Source: Amycolatopsis sp.
GTDB taxonomy: Bacteria; Actinomycetota; Actinomycetes; Mycobacteriales; Pseudonocardiaceae
Reading direction: 5' to 3'
DNA: 64,000 nucleotides
NCBI RefSeq assembly: GCF_025464955.1
Contig: NZ_JAODNM010000062.1
Span: 1-64,000 of the forward strand
Shown: positions 44,127-52,147 of the stretch, one piece after another
Layout of the letters: the number at the start of each line of letters is the position of its first letter
Position numbering within the stretch: position 1 is the first letter of the stretch
Translations under genes and position numbers: made by a program
The notes under the pieces: model-generated
Told to the model about the DNA's origin: nothing
Databases searched by the model: none
The model's input: the letters and a program-made list of their open reading frames with translations, nothing else

Positions 44127-44222
44127 CTAGAACGAAGAGCCGACGGACGCGGAGAAGAGCACCGCGCTCAACGACCCCATCACATAACGGGCGTGCTTGA
44201 TGCTGGCGATGAGTGACGACAT
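44127..44222 (-). CDS. 31-residue peptide, candidate precursor
   Basis: A frame of 31 codons plus TAG behind a near-perfect ribosome binding site (GAAAGGAGGTAGCC). The peptide has a short basic N-terminal half (LIASIKHARYVMG) and a hydrophobic, Ser-rich C-terminal half ending FSASVGSSF. It has no cysteines and no classic signal cleavage site. It sits between the cupredoxin gene and the adenylate-forming enzyme gene on the same strand, so it could be a modified-peptide precursor, a small membrane subunit or a signalling peptide. It is too short for standard gene calling. Confidence 0.6.
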   Translation of the reverse strand: MSSLIASIKHARYVMGSLSAVLFSASVGSSF

Positions 44223-44290
44223 GGCTACCTCCTTTCATGGACTCGCAGGATGATCCGGTCCGGCGTAGGGCGTCGGCCGGCCGTTGGGTG

Positions 44291-44692
44291 CTACTGGCAC
44301 GAACCGTTCGAGCAGCAGCCGCATTCGGTGACGATGACCTTGACCGTCATTTCCGGATGTACCGAGCAGGTCAGGTAGTAGGTGCCGGGGGTATTCCATT
44401 TTCCGGTCGTCTCGACGTCGTTCGTCTGCATGAGACGGCGGCCGGCGAGCGGGACCGCGGCGTTGTCGGTGAGCTTTCCGTCCCGGCCGGGGCCGATGGT
44501 GTGCATCCACCGGGAGTTGTTGACCAGCGTGAGCGTGGCACCCTGGTGCACGGTCAGGGTTTCGGTGGTGAAGACCTCGTGGGCCATGCCGACGGTGCCG
44601 GCCGCCGGGGTCGCCAGATCGGGGCCGAGCGCGGGCAGGAAGAGGCCGAGCGCCAGCAGTGGAACGCAGAAGAGGATTCGAGGAATGGGCAT
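44291..44692 (-). CDS. Secreted cupredoxin with cysteine-rich tail
   Basis: A 133-residue exported plastocyanin-like protein. Residues 1-30 are a signal peptide (ILFCVPLLALGLFLPALG). Type 1 copper ligands are visible: His64 (WMHTIGPG) and Cys109, His112, Met115 in LTCSVHPEM. Unusually, the chain ends TECGCCSNGSCQ, with four cysteines after the fold, which may bind a second metal or form disulphides. ATG44692 follows GGGGAG. It heads the minus-strand operon, 68 bases before the 31-residue peptide gene, and may handle copper or electrons for the same pathway. Confidence 0.8.
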   Translation of the reverse strand: MPIPRILFCVPLLALGLFLPALGPDLATPAAGTVGMAHEVFTTETLTVHQGATLTLVNNSRWMHTIGPGRDGKLTDNAAVPLAGRRLMQTNDVETTGKWNTPGTYYLTCSVHPEMTVKVIVTECGCCSNGSCQ

Positions 44693-45152
44693 CGTCAGGC
44701 TCCCCGCCGTGCTTGCTCGACTTCCTGCCGATCGGCGGGAATGTCACAGTTCGTGGATCATTTCCCCATGTTGATCAGAACGCTGACCCCAAGGTGTCGA
44801 CCCGGGAATCGGGCCGACTTTGCGACTTTACCCAAGGAATAGCGAAAAAAGAAGTACCGGCCGAATGCCCGTTGGGGTGCCGCCGAATGCACTATGGGCA
44901 GTAAGGGGAAGTGTGCCGCGAAACTACGCCTCCCTGGCTGCCGCTGATCATTTAACTGCCTATTTGATCAATGGGGTTTTGGGGTGCTCGCCGGCGTTGG
45001 AGATCAATTCTTTCGGCTATTTTCCGCGCAGTGGATATCAGTCGTGACACTGTGCGCCGGACTGGTTACCGATGAGGGTTCGAACACTGCGCGAGCGTGA
45101 GCCGGGCATTTCGGGCATAATAATGTGGACTGCGCCAATCGAAGGAGTATGT
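44693..45152. other. Intergenic, divergent promoters
   Basis: About 460 bases between the cupredoxin operon (leftward) and the PGPGW gene (rightward). The centre is AT-richer than the genome average (around 44,820-45,030), fitting promoters. A 76-codon plus-strand frame at 44,820-45,047 lacks a ribosome binding site and family features. No terminator or operator is clear. Confidence 0.5.
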
Positions 45153-45560
45153 GTGGGAATCGGCAAACCGGTAAAGAGGGCGCTGTTCGCCGTGGCCGGA
45201 GCGATACTGGTGGTGGTCGGCGTCATCCTGCTGGTGCTGCCGGGGCCGGGGATGCTGCTGATCCTCGCCGGTCTACTCCTGCTCGCGTCGGAGTTTCCGG
45301 CCTTGGAACGCTACGTCGACCCGGTGCGCGACAGGGCGATGAAGGCCGCCGAGGACAGCGTGGCTTCGCCGCTGCGGATCGCCGGTTCCGTGCTCGCCGG
45401 CCTGGCGCTGCTCGCCGCCGGAGTCGTCTGGGGCACCGTGCCGGGGCTGCCGTTCGGCGGGTGGAGCGCAGGCTCGAGCCTGATCTTGTCCGGCGCGATC
45501 CTGTTCGCCCTGCTCATCTGGAGCTACCGGCGAGTCCAAGCCCGCCGCGGCGTCTCGTAA
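45153..45560 (+). CDS. PGPGW-type transmembrane protein
   Basis: A 135-residue integral membrane protein of the small actinobacterial PGPG(W) family of unknown function. After a basic start it has a first hairpin of two segments around the signature LVLPGPGMLLILAGLLLLAS, a cytoplasmic loop (DPVRDRAMKAAEDSVASPLR), and two more segments (GLALLAAGVVWGTVPGLP; SSLILSGAILFALLIWSY). GTG45153 follows AAGGAG. It stands alone. Confidence 0.82.
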   Translation: MGIGKPVKRALFAVAGAILVVVGVILLVLPGPGMLLILAGLLLLASEFPALERYVDPVRDRAMKAAEDSVASPLRIAGSVLAGLALLAAGVVWGTVPGLPFGGWSAGSSLILSGAILFALLIWSYRRVQARRGVS

Positions 45561-45823
45561 CTGTCACCACTCGAACGCAGCCGCGTCTCACGGATTCGAC
45601 AGCGTGGCAATCGAGCGCGCCGCAGCAGGTCGCGGAACACCTTGTCCTCCTCGGCGCCATCATGGTCGGCGCGCTGGCTCGCCCCCGGGCCGACGACGAG
45701 TTCGACGCGGTTTCGTACCGTGCCGTGATTGGTGGGCCGCTCGTCGAAATTCCTTGAGAAGTCCGTCACCGCAAACCCGGCGCATGTACCCGGAAGCGCA
45801 CGAAGTGCCAGTATTGAGTGGTG

Positions 45824-46732
45824 ATGAGTCGGACGCGGACGCTGGTGTCGGCGCTGGGGATCTTTCTCTCCCTCGGGCTGGTCGCCACCCTGCTGGTACT
45901 GCTCGATTCCGACCCGGCGGCGGACCCCGCCGTGGTGGACGAGCTGGGCGCGCGGATCGCGACCTTTACCGCCGCGATGTCCGCCGGCCAGGAGTACCGG
46001 CCGCCGAACCCGGCCGAGCGCACCGTGGCCGCCCGCGGTTTCGGCGCGGAACTCGGGAAAGACATTCCCACCAACGCTGACCTCGAGCGGCTGGGGTTCA
46101 CGGTGGCCGACCTGGTGGACTCGGTGACCCGTCGGCCGTACACCCTGGTGCAGAACGAGCCGGGCACAGACCGGGCGTGGGGGCTGTACCTGGTAGACCG
46201 CTCGGCGCCGCCGTCGCTCGCCGTCGAGGTGCCGCATCCGGCGTTCGACCTGCGGACCGAGCTCTTCGGACTCGACCTGTTCCGCCGGAACCCGGGCGCT
46301 GTGCTGCTCGTCGCCGGCGCGCACCGGCGGGCCGACGGCAGTCGTGCCGACGTCGCCCACGAAGCGGACTCGGTGTTCCACGTCGTCGCCACCGGGCTGG
46401 CCGGCCGCGGCCTGACGCAGGTGCAGCTGCACGGATTCGACAATCAGTCCGCGCCCGGCTACGACGTCGTGCTGTCGACCGGTGCCACCCCGGCCGGCGG
46501 GCCCGCGCACCGGCTCGCCGACGGGTTCAAGGCCGCTGGTCTGGATGTATGCCGGGCGTGGGAGCAGTCCTGCGCCGGTTTGGAAGGCAACACCAACGTC
46601 CAGGGCCAGCTCGCCGAGACCGACGGCACGACGTTCCTGCACGTCGAGATGAACCGCACCCTGCGCGAGGACAACAACCGCCGTGCCGACGTCGTCACCG
46701 CCCTCGTCGACGCGAAACTCGGCGTCGCGTGA
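45824..46732 (+). CDS. Membrane-anchored protein, putative hydrolase-like
   Basis: A 302-residue protein with one N-terminal transmembrane anchor (LVSALGIFLSLGLVATLLVL) and an extracytoplasmic domain. The domain has a histidine-bearing core: LLVAGAHRRADGSRADVAHE, LTQVQLHGFDN and TFLHVEMNRTLREDNNRR. Spaced His/Glu residues in this order recall zinc amidohydrolases such as N-formylglutamate amidohydrolase or poly-gamma-glutamate hydrolases, but I cannot assign a family. ATG45824 is preferred over two GTGs just before it. Bases 45,561-45,823 hold no gene. Confidence 0.6.
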   Translation: MSRTRTLVSALGIFLSLGLVATLLVLLDSDPAADPAVVDELGARIATFTAAMSAGQEYRPPNPAERTVAARGFGAELGKDIPTNADLERLGFTVADLVDSVTRRPYTLVQNEPGTDRAWGLYLVDRSAPPSLAVEVPHPAFDLRTELFGLDLFRRNPGAVLLVAGAHRRADGSRADVAHEADSVFHVVATGLAGRGLTQVQLHGFDNQSAPGYDVVLSTGATPAGGPAHRLADGFKAAGLDVCRAWEQSCAGLEGNTNVQGQLAETDGTTFLHVEMNRTLREDNNRRADVVTALVDAKLGVA

Positions 46733-46745
46733 CCCCCACGGCACC

Positions 46746-46824
46746 GCACTTTTGTGCTTTTGCGGGGTCCTTGCGCACACCGGTATCCCGCGTCCACAAC
46801 AAGCGCACAAAAGTACACAAGTGC
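46746..46824. terminator. Inverted repeat between convergent genes, likely bidirectional terminator
   Basis: GCACTTTTGTGCTTTTGCG at 46746-46764 pairs with CGCACAAAAGTACACAAGTGC at 46804-46824 with few mismatches. Both arms carry T-runs at their outer sides. It lies between the stop codons of two convergent genes. Related ACAAAAGTGCC motifs recur at 50,502 and 50,861. Confidence 0.65.
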
Positions 46825-46831
46825 CCAGGTC

Positions 46832-47893
46832 TCAGTGGGCGGTGAGGCCGAGGGCGGTGCGGGCTTGGGCGAGTTCGGCGTCTTCGTCGTCGCCCCCGAG
46901 GTTCTGGAACGCGCGCGAGGTCTGGCCCGCGCTGTTTGCCGAGGCCGCGTCCTGCCAGTGGGGGAGCTGCGCCCGCAGGTCGGCGAGCAGGGTGGTGATC
47001 GCGGGCTGGACCGTGGACGCCCAAGGCGCGCCGGACAGTCCGGCGATCTGGGCCTGCAGGAAGGGGACTTCGCCGACGGCGAGATCGCGTTTGTCGGTCC
47101 ATGCCGGGGATTCGACGGCGTTGTACTTGCGGAGTGACAAGTCGGGCTGGTCCATGGTCTGCGCGAAGCGCTTCTGGTCGGCGCTGTAGGGGACGCCGGA
47201 CGTGCGCACCGGGGCGAGCATGGTCAAGCCGCTGTCTTCGAAGTAGCAGATCGCCGTGTGGTTTCCGGCGGCCCAATCCTGGCGCGGGGGATACAGGTAG
47301 CCGGTGGTCAGACCGGGGTAGTTGCGGTCCGGATCGAGATAGGCGGTTGCCTGCGCCGCACATTGCTCCGGCAGCGATTTGAGCGTCGCGGCGCTGGGAT
47401 AGCTCGTTCCGGCCAGGGTGAGTACGGCGAACGCTTCGGCCGAGTGTGCCGAGGTGCAGGACGGTCGCGTGATCTCTTCGGAGCCGTCGCTGGTCGTCGC
47501 GTGGTCGAAGCAGTCGCCCGCTTTGAGCCCGAAGCCCGCTGGGCCTGGGCCGGCGCTGACGTCCGAACCGTTCGAGACAGCCACCGCGACGATGATGATG
47601 ATGCCCAGCAGCCACGCGCCGGCGGCGGACAGGCCGACGATGGCCAGCTTCCGGCCGTCCTGCCCGTTCCTTCTGATCTGGGCCAGTGCGAGACAGCCGA
47701 AGACGACGGCGAGGATCATGAGGATGCCGGAGAAGCTGAGGATTCCGCAGATCAGGGACGCGACGGCGAACCCGTTGTTGCCCTCGGGCTTCGGTTGTCC
47801 ATGGCCGGCGCCGCCGCGGATTTCGTACTCGGAAACGGCCGGTGCCCTCAGGTAGGGCTCAGGGGTACCCGGGTCAGCGGGCGGTATGGACAT
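46832..47893 (-). CDS. DUF4190/septum-formation-like membrane protein
   Basis: A 353-residue protein. A cytoplasmic N-terminus rich in Pro/Gly (about 1-35) leads to a DUF4190-type hairpin of two transmembrane segments (FAVASLICGILSFSGILMIL with CLALAQIRRNGQDGRKLAI; LLGIIIIVAVAV). The extracytoplasmic part (about 110-350) has cysteine pairs as in septum-formation-family domains (LKAGDCFDH; ITRPSCTSAHSAEAFAVLTL; LPEQCAAQATAYL; HTAICYFEDSG). Related proteins are linked to cell envelope or division, but no specific role is shown here. Confidence 0.75.
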   Translation of the reverse strand: MSIPPADPGTPEPYLRAPAVSEYEIRGGAGHGQPKPEGNNGFAVASLICGILSFSGILMILAVVFGCLALAQIRRNGQDGRKLAIVGLSAAGAWLLGIIIIVAVAVSNGSDVSAGPGPAGFGLKAGDCFDHATTSDGSEEITRPSCTSAHSAEAFAVLTLAGTSYPSAATLKSLPEQCAAQATAYLDPDRNYPGLTTGYLYPPRQDWAAGNHTAICYFEDSGLTMLAPVRTSGVPYSADQKRFAQTMDQPDLSLRKYNAVESPAWTDKRDLAVGEVPFLQAQIAGLSGAPWASTVQPAITTLLADLRAQLPHWQDAASANSAGQTSRAFQNLGGDDEDAELAQARTALGLTAH

Positions 47894-47958
47894 TCCCGGA
47901 ACCTAGGGCACGTTCGGGCAGCTTGCACGCGAATAACGGATAAGCGACGAAAGGGTTA

Positions 47959-48684
47959 TCACGCAACACTGCGTGCCTTCGCCAGGTAGACGGTGTTCGT
48001 GGCCTTGCGGTTCTGCAGGGGATTGTCGAAGCTGACGACCTGTGCTCGCACGTCGGTGAAGCTCTCCGTTAGTGCCGCGGTGAAGGTGTCGTCGGGCGGG
48101 TCGTTCGACCAGAGGGCGAAAACTCCGCCGGGATGAAGGCTCGCGGCGAGGTGTCGGAGGCCGGCGGGTTCGTAGAAGGCGGCGTGCCCGGGGTTCAGCC
48201 AGTGGCTCGGCGAGTGGTCGATGTCAACGACGATCGCGTGGAAACGGCGGCCAGGGGAGGTAGGGTCGAGCCCGGAATCCGACTGGACCATGGCGAAGAA
48301 GTCGCCGTGGACCAAAGTACAGCGCGGGTCCGAAAGCAACGGCGCACCGGAGGGGATCAAGCCGCTTCGGTGCCATTCGATGACTTCACCGAGCGCGTCG
48401 ATGACGGTCAATGAGTTGACCTCCGCGCTTTCCAATACCGTTTTCGCGGTGTAACCCAGACCGAGACCGCCCACGACGACGTCGAGGCCGGACCCCGTCA
48501 ATTCCGCCAGTGCGAGACGGCCCATTTCCTCTTCGGCGACGGTGAACAGACTCGACATCAGGAAGTCGTCGTCGAGTTTGATCTCATAGACTTCCCGGTC
48601 GAAAGTGAGATCCCAGCGGCGCCGCAAAACCAGTTCGCCCATCGGGGTCGGGCGGAAATCGAGTTCCTCGAAGCGCGCATTCAC
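47959..48684 (-). CDS. Spermidine synthase-like methyltransferase-fold protein
   Basis: A 241-residue Rossmann-fold protein of the spermine/spermidine synthase superfamily. The cofactor loop is VVVGGLGLGYTAKTVLES near residue 70, with LTVIDALGEVIEWH after it, and the acidic DPRCTLVHGDFF and AIVVDIDHSPSHWL segments. No aminopropyl-acceptor site can be confirmed, and many actinobacterial members have unknown substrates. It is alone between the septum-like gene and the S53 peptidase terminator. Confidence 0.78.
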   Translation of the reverse strand: MNARFEELDFRPTPMGELVLRRRWDLTFDREVYEIKLDDDFLMSSLFTVAEEEMGRLALAELTGSGLDVVVGGLGLGYTAKTVLESAEVNSLTVIDALGEVIEWHRSGLIPSGAPLLSDPRCTLVHGDFFAMVQSDSGLDPTSPGRRFHAIVVDIDHSPSHWLNPGHAAFYEPAGLRHLAASLHPGGVFALWSNDPPDDTFTAALTESFTDVRAQVVSFDNPLQNRKATNTVYLAKARSVA

Positions 48685-48739
48685 CTCGGGTACCGCACAA
48701 TTGCGGGCCGGAAAGAGGAATTCATCCCCGCACAGTAGA

Positions 48740-48772
48740 CGCCCGGCACCGCGGGGTGCGCGGTGCCGGGCG
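48740..48772 (-). terminator. Intrinsic terminator of the S53 peptidase gene
   Basis: CGCCCGGCACCGCG and its exact complement at 48759-48772 form a 14-base stem with a 5-base loop, 24 bases beyond the peptidase stop. There is no long T-run, as is common in high-GC actinobacteria. Confidence 0.75.
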
Positions 48773-48795
48773 GTTGTCCTACTGCCGGGTGAAAA

Positions 48796-49995
48796 TCAGC
48801 CCTTGAAAGCGGCTGTGCCGTTCGGGGTACCCAGCCCGGTCGGGCCGTCCCAACCGGTGCCCGCGTTGCACTGGGCCGTGACCGAGCACGAACCGTTGCT
48901 GCCGGTGGTCACGTCGAACAGGCCGTCGGTGTGGGCGTACGGGTATGAGTTCGGGCTGGCCGAAGCTGCCGGTGCGCCGGCCAGCGCGTAAACGCTCGCG
49001 ATGATCGGCGAAGAGGCACTCGTTCCGCCGTAAACCGCCCAGCCGTTGCCACCGTAGGTCTGGTAGACGGCCACTCCGGTCGCCGGGTCGGCCACCGCGG
49101 AGACGTCGGCTTCGGCCCGGTTGTTACAGCCGGTGTTCACGCTGCTCTGGAACGACGGCTTGGCGACGTCGGTCGAGCAGCCGCTGCCGGCGCCGCTCCA
49201 GGCTGCTTCGGTCCAGCCGCGGCTGGAGCTGTCCTTGGTCAGCGAGGTACCGCCGACAGCCGTGACGCCGGCGCCGGTAGCCGGGTAGCTGGCGCCATAG
49301 CCGCTGTCACCGGTGCTCGCGGTGACAGCTACTCCTGCGTGCGTGTAGTACGACGAGTCCGACGCGGTCTCTGAGCCGTCCTCGGAGCCGCCGTAGCTGT
49401 TCGAGACGTACTTCGCACCCAGCGAGACGGCGGTGTTCACCGACTTGCCCAGGTTGTCGATCGTGGCACTGTCGGCCTCCACCAGCAGGATCTTGCAGCT
49501 GGGGCAGGTCGCCGAAACCATGTCGACGTCAAGTGAGATCTCGCCGGCCCAGCCGGTGTCACCGGCCGGGAGCGGGCTCGTCTTGCCGTTCTGGTTGACC
49601 TTGGAGAAGCAGCCGTTCGCCGTGGAGCACTCCGGCAAGCCGAACTGCTTGCGGTAGGCCGCGAGGTCGGCTTCGGCGTTCGGGTCGTCGTTCGCGTCCA
49701 CGATCCCGACCGTCTGGCCGGAGCCGCCGGCGCCGAGCTTGTAGGCGGACTGGATATCGGACGGCCCGAGCCCGCTCGGAGCTGCGTTGGGGGCAAGCGC
49801 GTGGGCTTGGATATCTGTTCTCTTCAACGCGAAGCACGTCGCCTGACCAGGCTGTACCGCCTGGTCGCAGACGTGGGCCGTCTGGGGCTGAAGTGGCGTC
49901 GCGATGGCGTTCGCTTGCGCCGGTAGCGCACCGAACGCCAACGCCAGGGATGCGAATCCGGCGATGGCGGTAAGTCCCCGCAAAGTACTACGCAC
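48796..49995 (-). CDS. Secreted S53 (sedolisin-like) serine peptidase
   Basis: A 399-residue exported peptidase. Residues 1-29 are a signal peptide (TAIAGFASLALAFGALPAQA). The sedolisin triad is visible: Glu and Asp in GWAGEISLDVDM near residue 150, oxyanion Asp in STGDSGYG near 228, and Ser in GGTSASSPI near 325. Typical S53 enzymes have a 150-200 residue pro-domain; here only about 50 residues separate signal and catalytic parts. Many actinobacteria encode such short forms, whose activity is unclear. It stands alone with its own terminator. Confidence 0.85.
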   Translation of the reverse strand: MRSTLRGLTAIAGFASLALAFGALPAQANAIATPLQPQTAHVCDQAVQPGQATCFALKRTDIQAHALAPNAAPSGLGPSDIQSAYKLGAGGSGQTVGIVDANDDPNAEADLAAYRKQFGLPECSTANGCFSKVNQNGKTSPLPAGDTGWAGEISLDVDMVSATCPSCKILLVEADSATIDNLGKSVNTAVSLGAKYVSNSYGGSEDGSETASDSSYYTHAGVAVTASTGDSGYGASYPATGAGVTAVGGTSLTKDSSSRGWTEAAWSGAGSGCSTDVAKPSFQSSVNTGCNNRAEADVSAVADPATGVAVYQTYGGNGWAVYGGTSASSPIIASVYALAGAPAASASPNSYPYAHTDGLFDVTTGSNGSCSVTAQCNAGTGWDGPTGLGTPNGTAAFKG

Positions 49996-50501
49996 AGTGC
50001 CTCCGTAGTTGGCTGCTACCCACTCGTTGGAGTTAACTCAAGAGTGGGAAAATAAGCAACCCGACGGAAGTTGGGAATATTTCCGACCGTGCTACGCTGG
50101 CCGTCGATCGATCCTCCACCCGCTGACGACTTCTCGCACGCTGAGCGGGCGCGGACCCGAAATCTGCACGCACGTTGGGAGCCTGTGGGGGACCCCGTAA
50201 TCCTTACGGCGCTTTTCTGTCCTTGTCGCCCTCCGTCGCGGCAGGCGCTGTGATAGGCGCGAGCGCATTGGCTTATGGGGCACCCACGTGACTCCGCACC
50301 GCCGATTGTTGATGAAACCCTTACGGCGCAACAAATAGTCAGCCGGAAACGCCGTGTTGGACTCTTCCTCGTTCGCCGCTCGCCAGAGCATGCCTCTGAG
50401 CAACAAGCGCATCACCCTAACGGGTTACCTGCCACCCGTACGTGCCGCAACGTGCCCTGGGCGCTTTTCCACCAGAGTGCCCTCGTTCAGCGTTCAAGCA
50501 G

Positions 50502-50523
50502 GGCACAAAAGTACAAAAGTGCC
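50502..50523. repeat. ACAAAAGTGCC-type repeat
   Basis: GGCACAAAAGTACAAAAGTG plus CC is a tandem of the ACAAAAGT motif flanked by GGCAC/GTGCC. Related copies are in the repeat at 46,804 and at 50,861-50,874 beside the efeB stop. Confidence 0.6.
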
Positions 50524-50630
50524 TCTCCTGCTGGTTCCGTTTTACTGCAGCAGGGACCGGGGCGGACGGGGTGTCCGTGGAGCGGATCTGATGGGCCTGT
50601 CGTGTGGTGTGGGCGTGGTCGGCGGTCGGT

Positions 50631-50713
50631 GAACGTGGGACTCGTCGACCTGAACGTGGGACTCGCCGACGCGGCCCGCGAGTCCCACGTTCACGGCGCC
50701 GAGTCCCACACTC
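50631..50713. repeat. Cluster of GAACGTGGGACTCG repeats
   Basis: Two direct copies (50631, 50652) and two inverted copies (50679 exact, 50700 with two changes) of a 14-base motif within 83 bases. The arrangement can fold into alternative hairpins and looks like a dispersed repeat family of this genome. Confidence 0.65.
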
Positions 50714-50860
50714 GGCTACCGACAGCGCTCTTGACCGCACGCCGCACGACCGGACCTCAGAACAGCCAGGAAGCCCCTACTCGCCCCGGTCCTTGCCGCT
50801 GTAAACGCCACCAGCACACATCAACCAGCACCCCGGGGACCCACGCCTACGACACAAGAG

Positions 50861-50874
50861 CCACAAAAGTGCCC
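50861..50874. repeat. ACAAAAGTGCC-type repeat near the efeB stop
   Basis: CCACAAAAGTGCCC ends 4 bases before the efeB stop codon and shares its core with the copies at 46,804 and 50,502. Positions at gene ends suggest a terminator-linked repeat. Confidence 0.5.
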
Positions 50875-50878
50875 GCCG

Positions 50879-52114
50879 TCAAGCCGTGAGCAGGGCCTTG
50901 GCGTAGTAGTCGTTGGTGTCGCGGACGCCGGGCAGGGCGAGGAAGTAGCCGCCGCCGTAGGGCTGGATGTAGTCGACGAGTGGTTCGTCGATGAGCCTGG
51001 TCTGGGTGGCTTCGAACTGGCGCTTGATGTCCTGCTGATAGCAGACGAACACCAGGCCGGCCTCCATGTTGCCGTTCTGGTCGACGCCGTTGTCGTAGTT
51101 GTACGGCCGACGCAGGATGCGGCTGTTCGCGGTCTCCGGGGTGCGCGGGTTGGCCACCCGGATGTGCGAGTCGACCGGGATGACCGTGCCCTTGGGGTCC
51201 TTGGCGTAGTTCGGGGTGTCGGTTTCGACCGCGCCGTCGAGCGGGGCGCCGGTGTCGCGCCGGCGGCCGAACATGTTCTCCTGCTCGTTGATCGACACCC
51301 TGTCCCAGAACTCGACGAGCATCCTGATGAACCGCACCACCTGGTACGAACCGCCGACGGTCCACGCGGGGTCGGCCGCCCCCGGTTGCACCCAGACGAT
51401 CTGGTCGTCGTCGGACCGCGCGGGCTGGGAGATGCCGTCCTTGAAGCCCATCAGGTTGCGCGGAGTGCCGGACGGACGCGGCGGCGACACGAACCCGTCC
51501 ATCCGGTACTTGATCTGCATGCCGCCGCGGGTGTGCTTGGCGATGTCGCGCAGTGCGTGGTGCACGGTGTCCGGGCTGTTCGCGCAGATCTGCAGGAGCA
51601 GGTCGCCGTGGCAGACCGCGGGTTGCAGCGAGTCGTTCGGGAAGCTGCGCATCGGCACGAGACCGGCGGGCTTGGCCGACGCCAGGCCGTAGCGGTCGTC
51701 GAACAGGCTGCTGCCGACGGACACGGTGACGCTGAGCCCGTCCGACGGGATGGCCGGGCCAAGCACGTCGGAGTCCGAAGGCGGAGCGCCCACGCCGAGG
51801 TTGGGCGCGACGCCGCCGGCCGTCAGGAACCGTGCCCGGTCAGTGAGGGTCTGGAACAGCGCGACGAGGTCCGTCTTCTTGGCAGCGGTGACGTCGAAGG
51901 CGACATGCGTCGAGTACCGCTGCTGCGGCGTGGGTCCGACGATCCCGGCCTGGTGGACGCCGTGGAACGGCACCAGTTCCGGGGCGAGCGGGCTCGCCGG
52001 CGTGGCCGCGTTCGCGTCGGCTTTCGCCCCGGCCGCCAGCAGGCCGCCACCCAACGCGGTGCCGGCCGCCCCGGCGACGGCGCCCCTGAGGAGATTACGG
52101 CGGTTGATGTCCAT
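50879..52114 (-). CDS. efeB: Dye-decolorizing peroxidase EfeB (deferrochelatase)
   Basis: A Tat-exported haem peroxidase of 411 residues, third function of the Efe iron-uptake system, proposed to oxidise iron or release it from haem. The N-terminus has the twin-arginine signal NRRNLLRGA followed by a hydrophobic stretch. DyP signature GFKDGISQPARSDDDQIVW carries the distal Asp; the proximal His is probably in PVDSHIRVANPR. The C-terminal VFVCYQQDIKRQFEATQTRL is typical. It starts 33 bases after the efeU-efeO stop, GAGAAGG before the ATG, so both are one operon. Confidence 0.92.
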   Translation of the reverse strand: MDINRRNLLRGAVAGAAGTALGGGLLAAGAKADANAATPASPLAPELVPFHGVHQAGIVGPTPQQRYSTHVAFDVTAAKKTDLVALFQTLTDRARFLTAGGVAPNLGVGAPPSDSDVLGPAIPSDGLSVTVSVGSSLFDDRYGLASAKPAGLVPMRSFPNDSLQPAVCHGDLLLQICANSPDTVHHALRDIAKHTRGGMQIKYRMDGFVSPPRPSGTPRNLMGFKDGISQPARSDDDQIVWVQPGAADPAWTVGGSYQVVRFIRMLVEFWDRVSINEQENMFGRRRDTGAPLDGAVETDTPNYAKDPKGTVIPVDSHIRVANPRTPETANSRILRRPYNYDNGVDQNGNMEAGLVFVCYQQDIKRQFEATQTRLIDEPLVDYIQPYGGGYFLALPGVRDTNDYYAKALLTA

Positions 52115-52147
52115 GGTTGGCGCCTTCTCTTTAGTGCGCAGAGTTCC

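Larger units (their letters stand above)
49996..50878. other. Long intergenic stretch with short repeats
   Basis: No convincing gene in about 880 bases. The first 120 bases are the AT-richer leader of the S53 gene. The rest carries several short repeat families listed separately. Frames found here are arginine-rich or follow the repeats. Confidence 0.55.

Noticed and set aside
44820..45047. Plus-strand frame of 76 codons in the divergent promoter region
   Set aside because: No ribosome binding site, no domain, and composition unlike neighbouring genes. It sits where promoters are expected.
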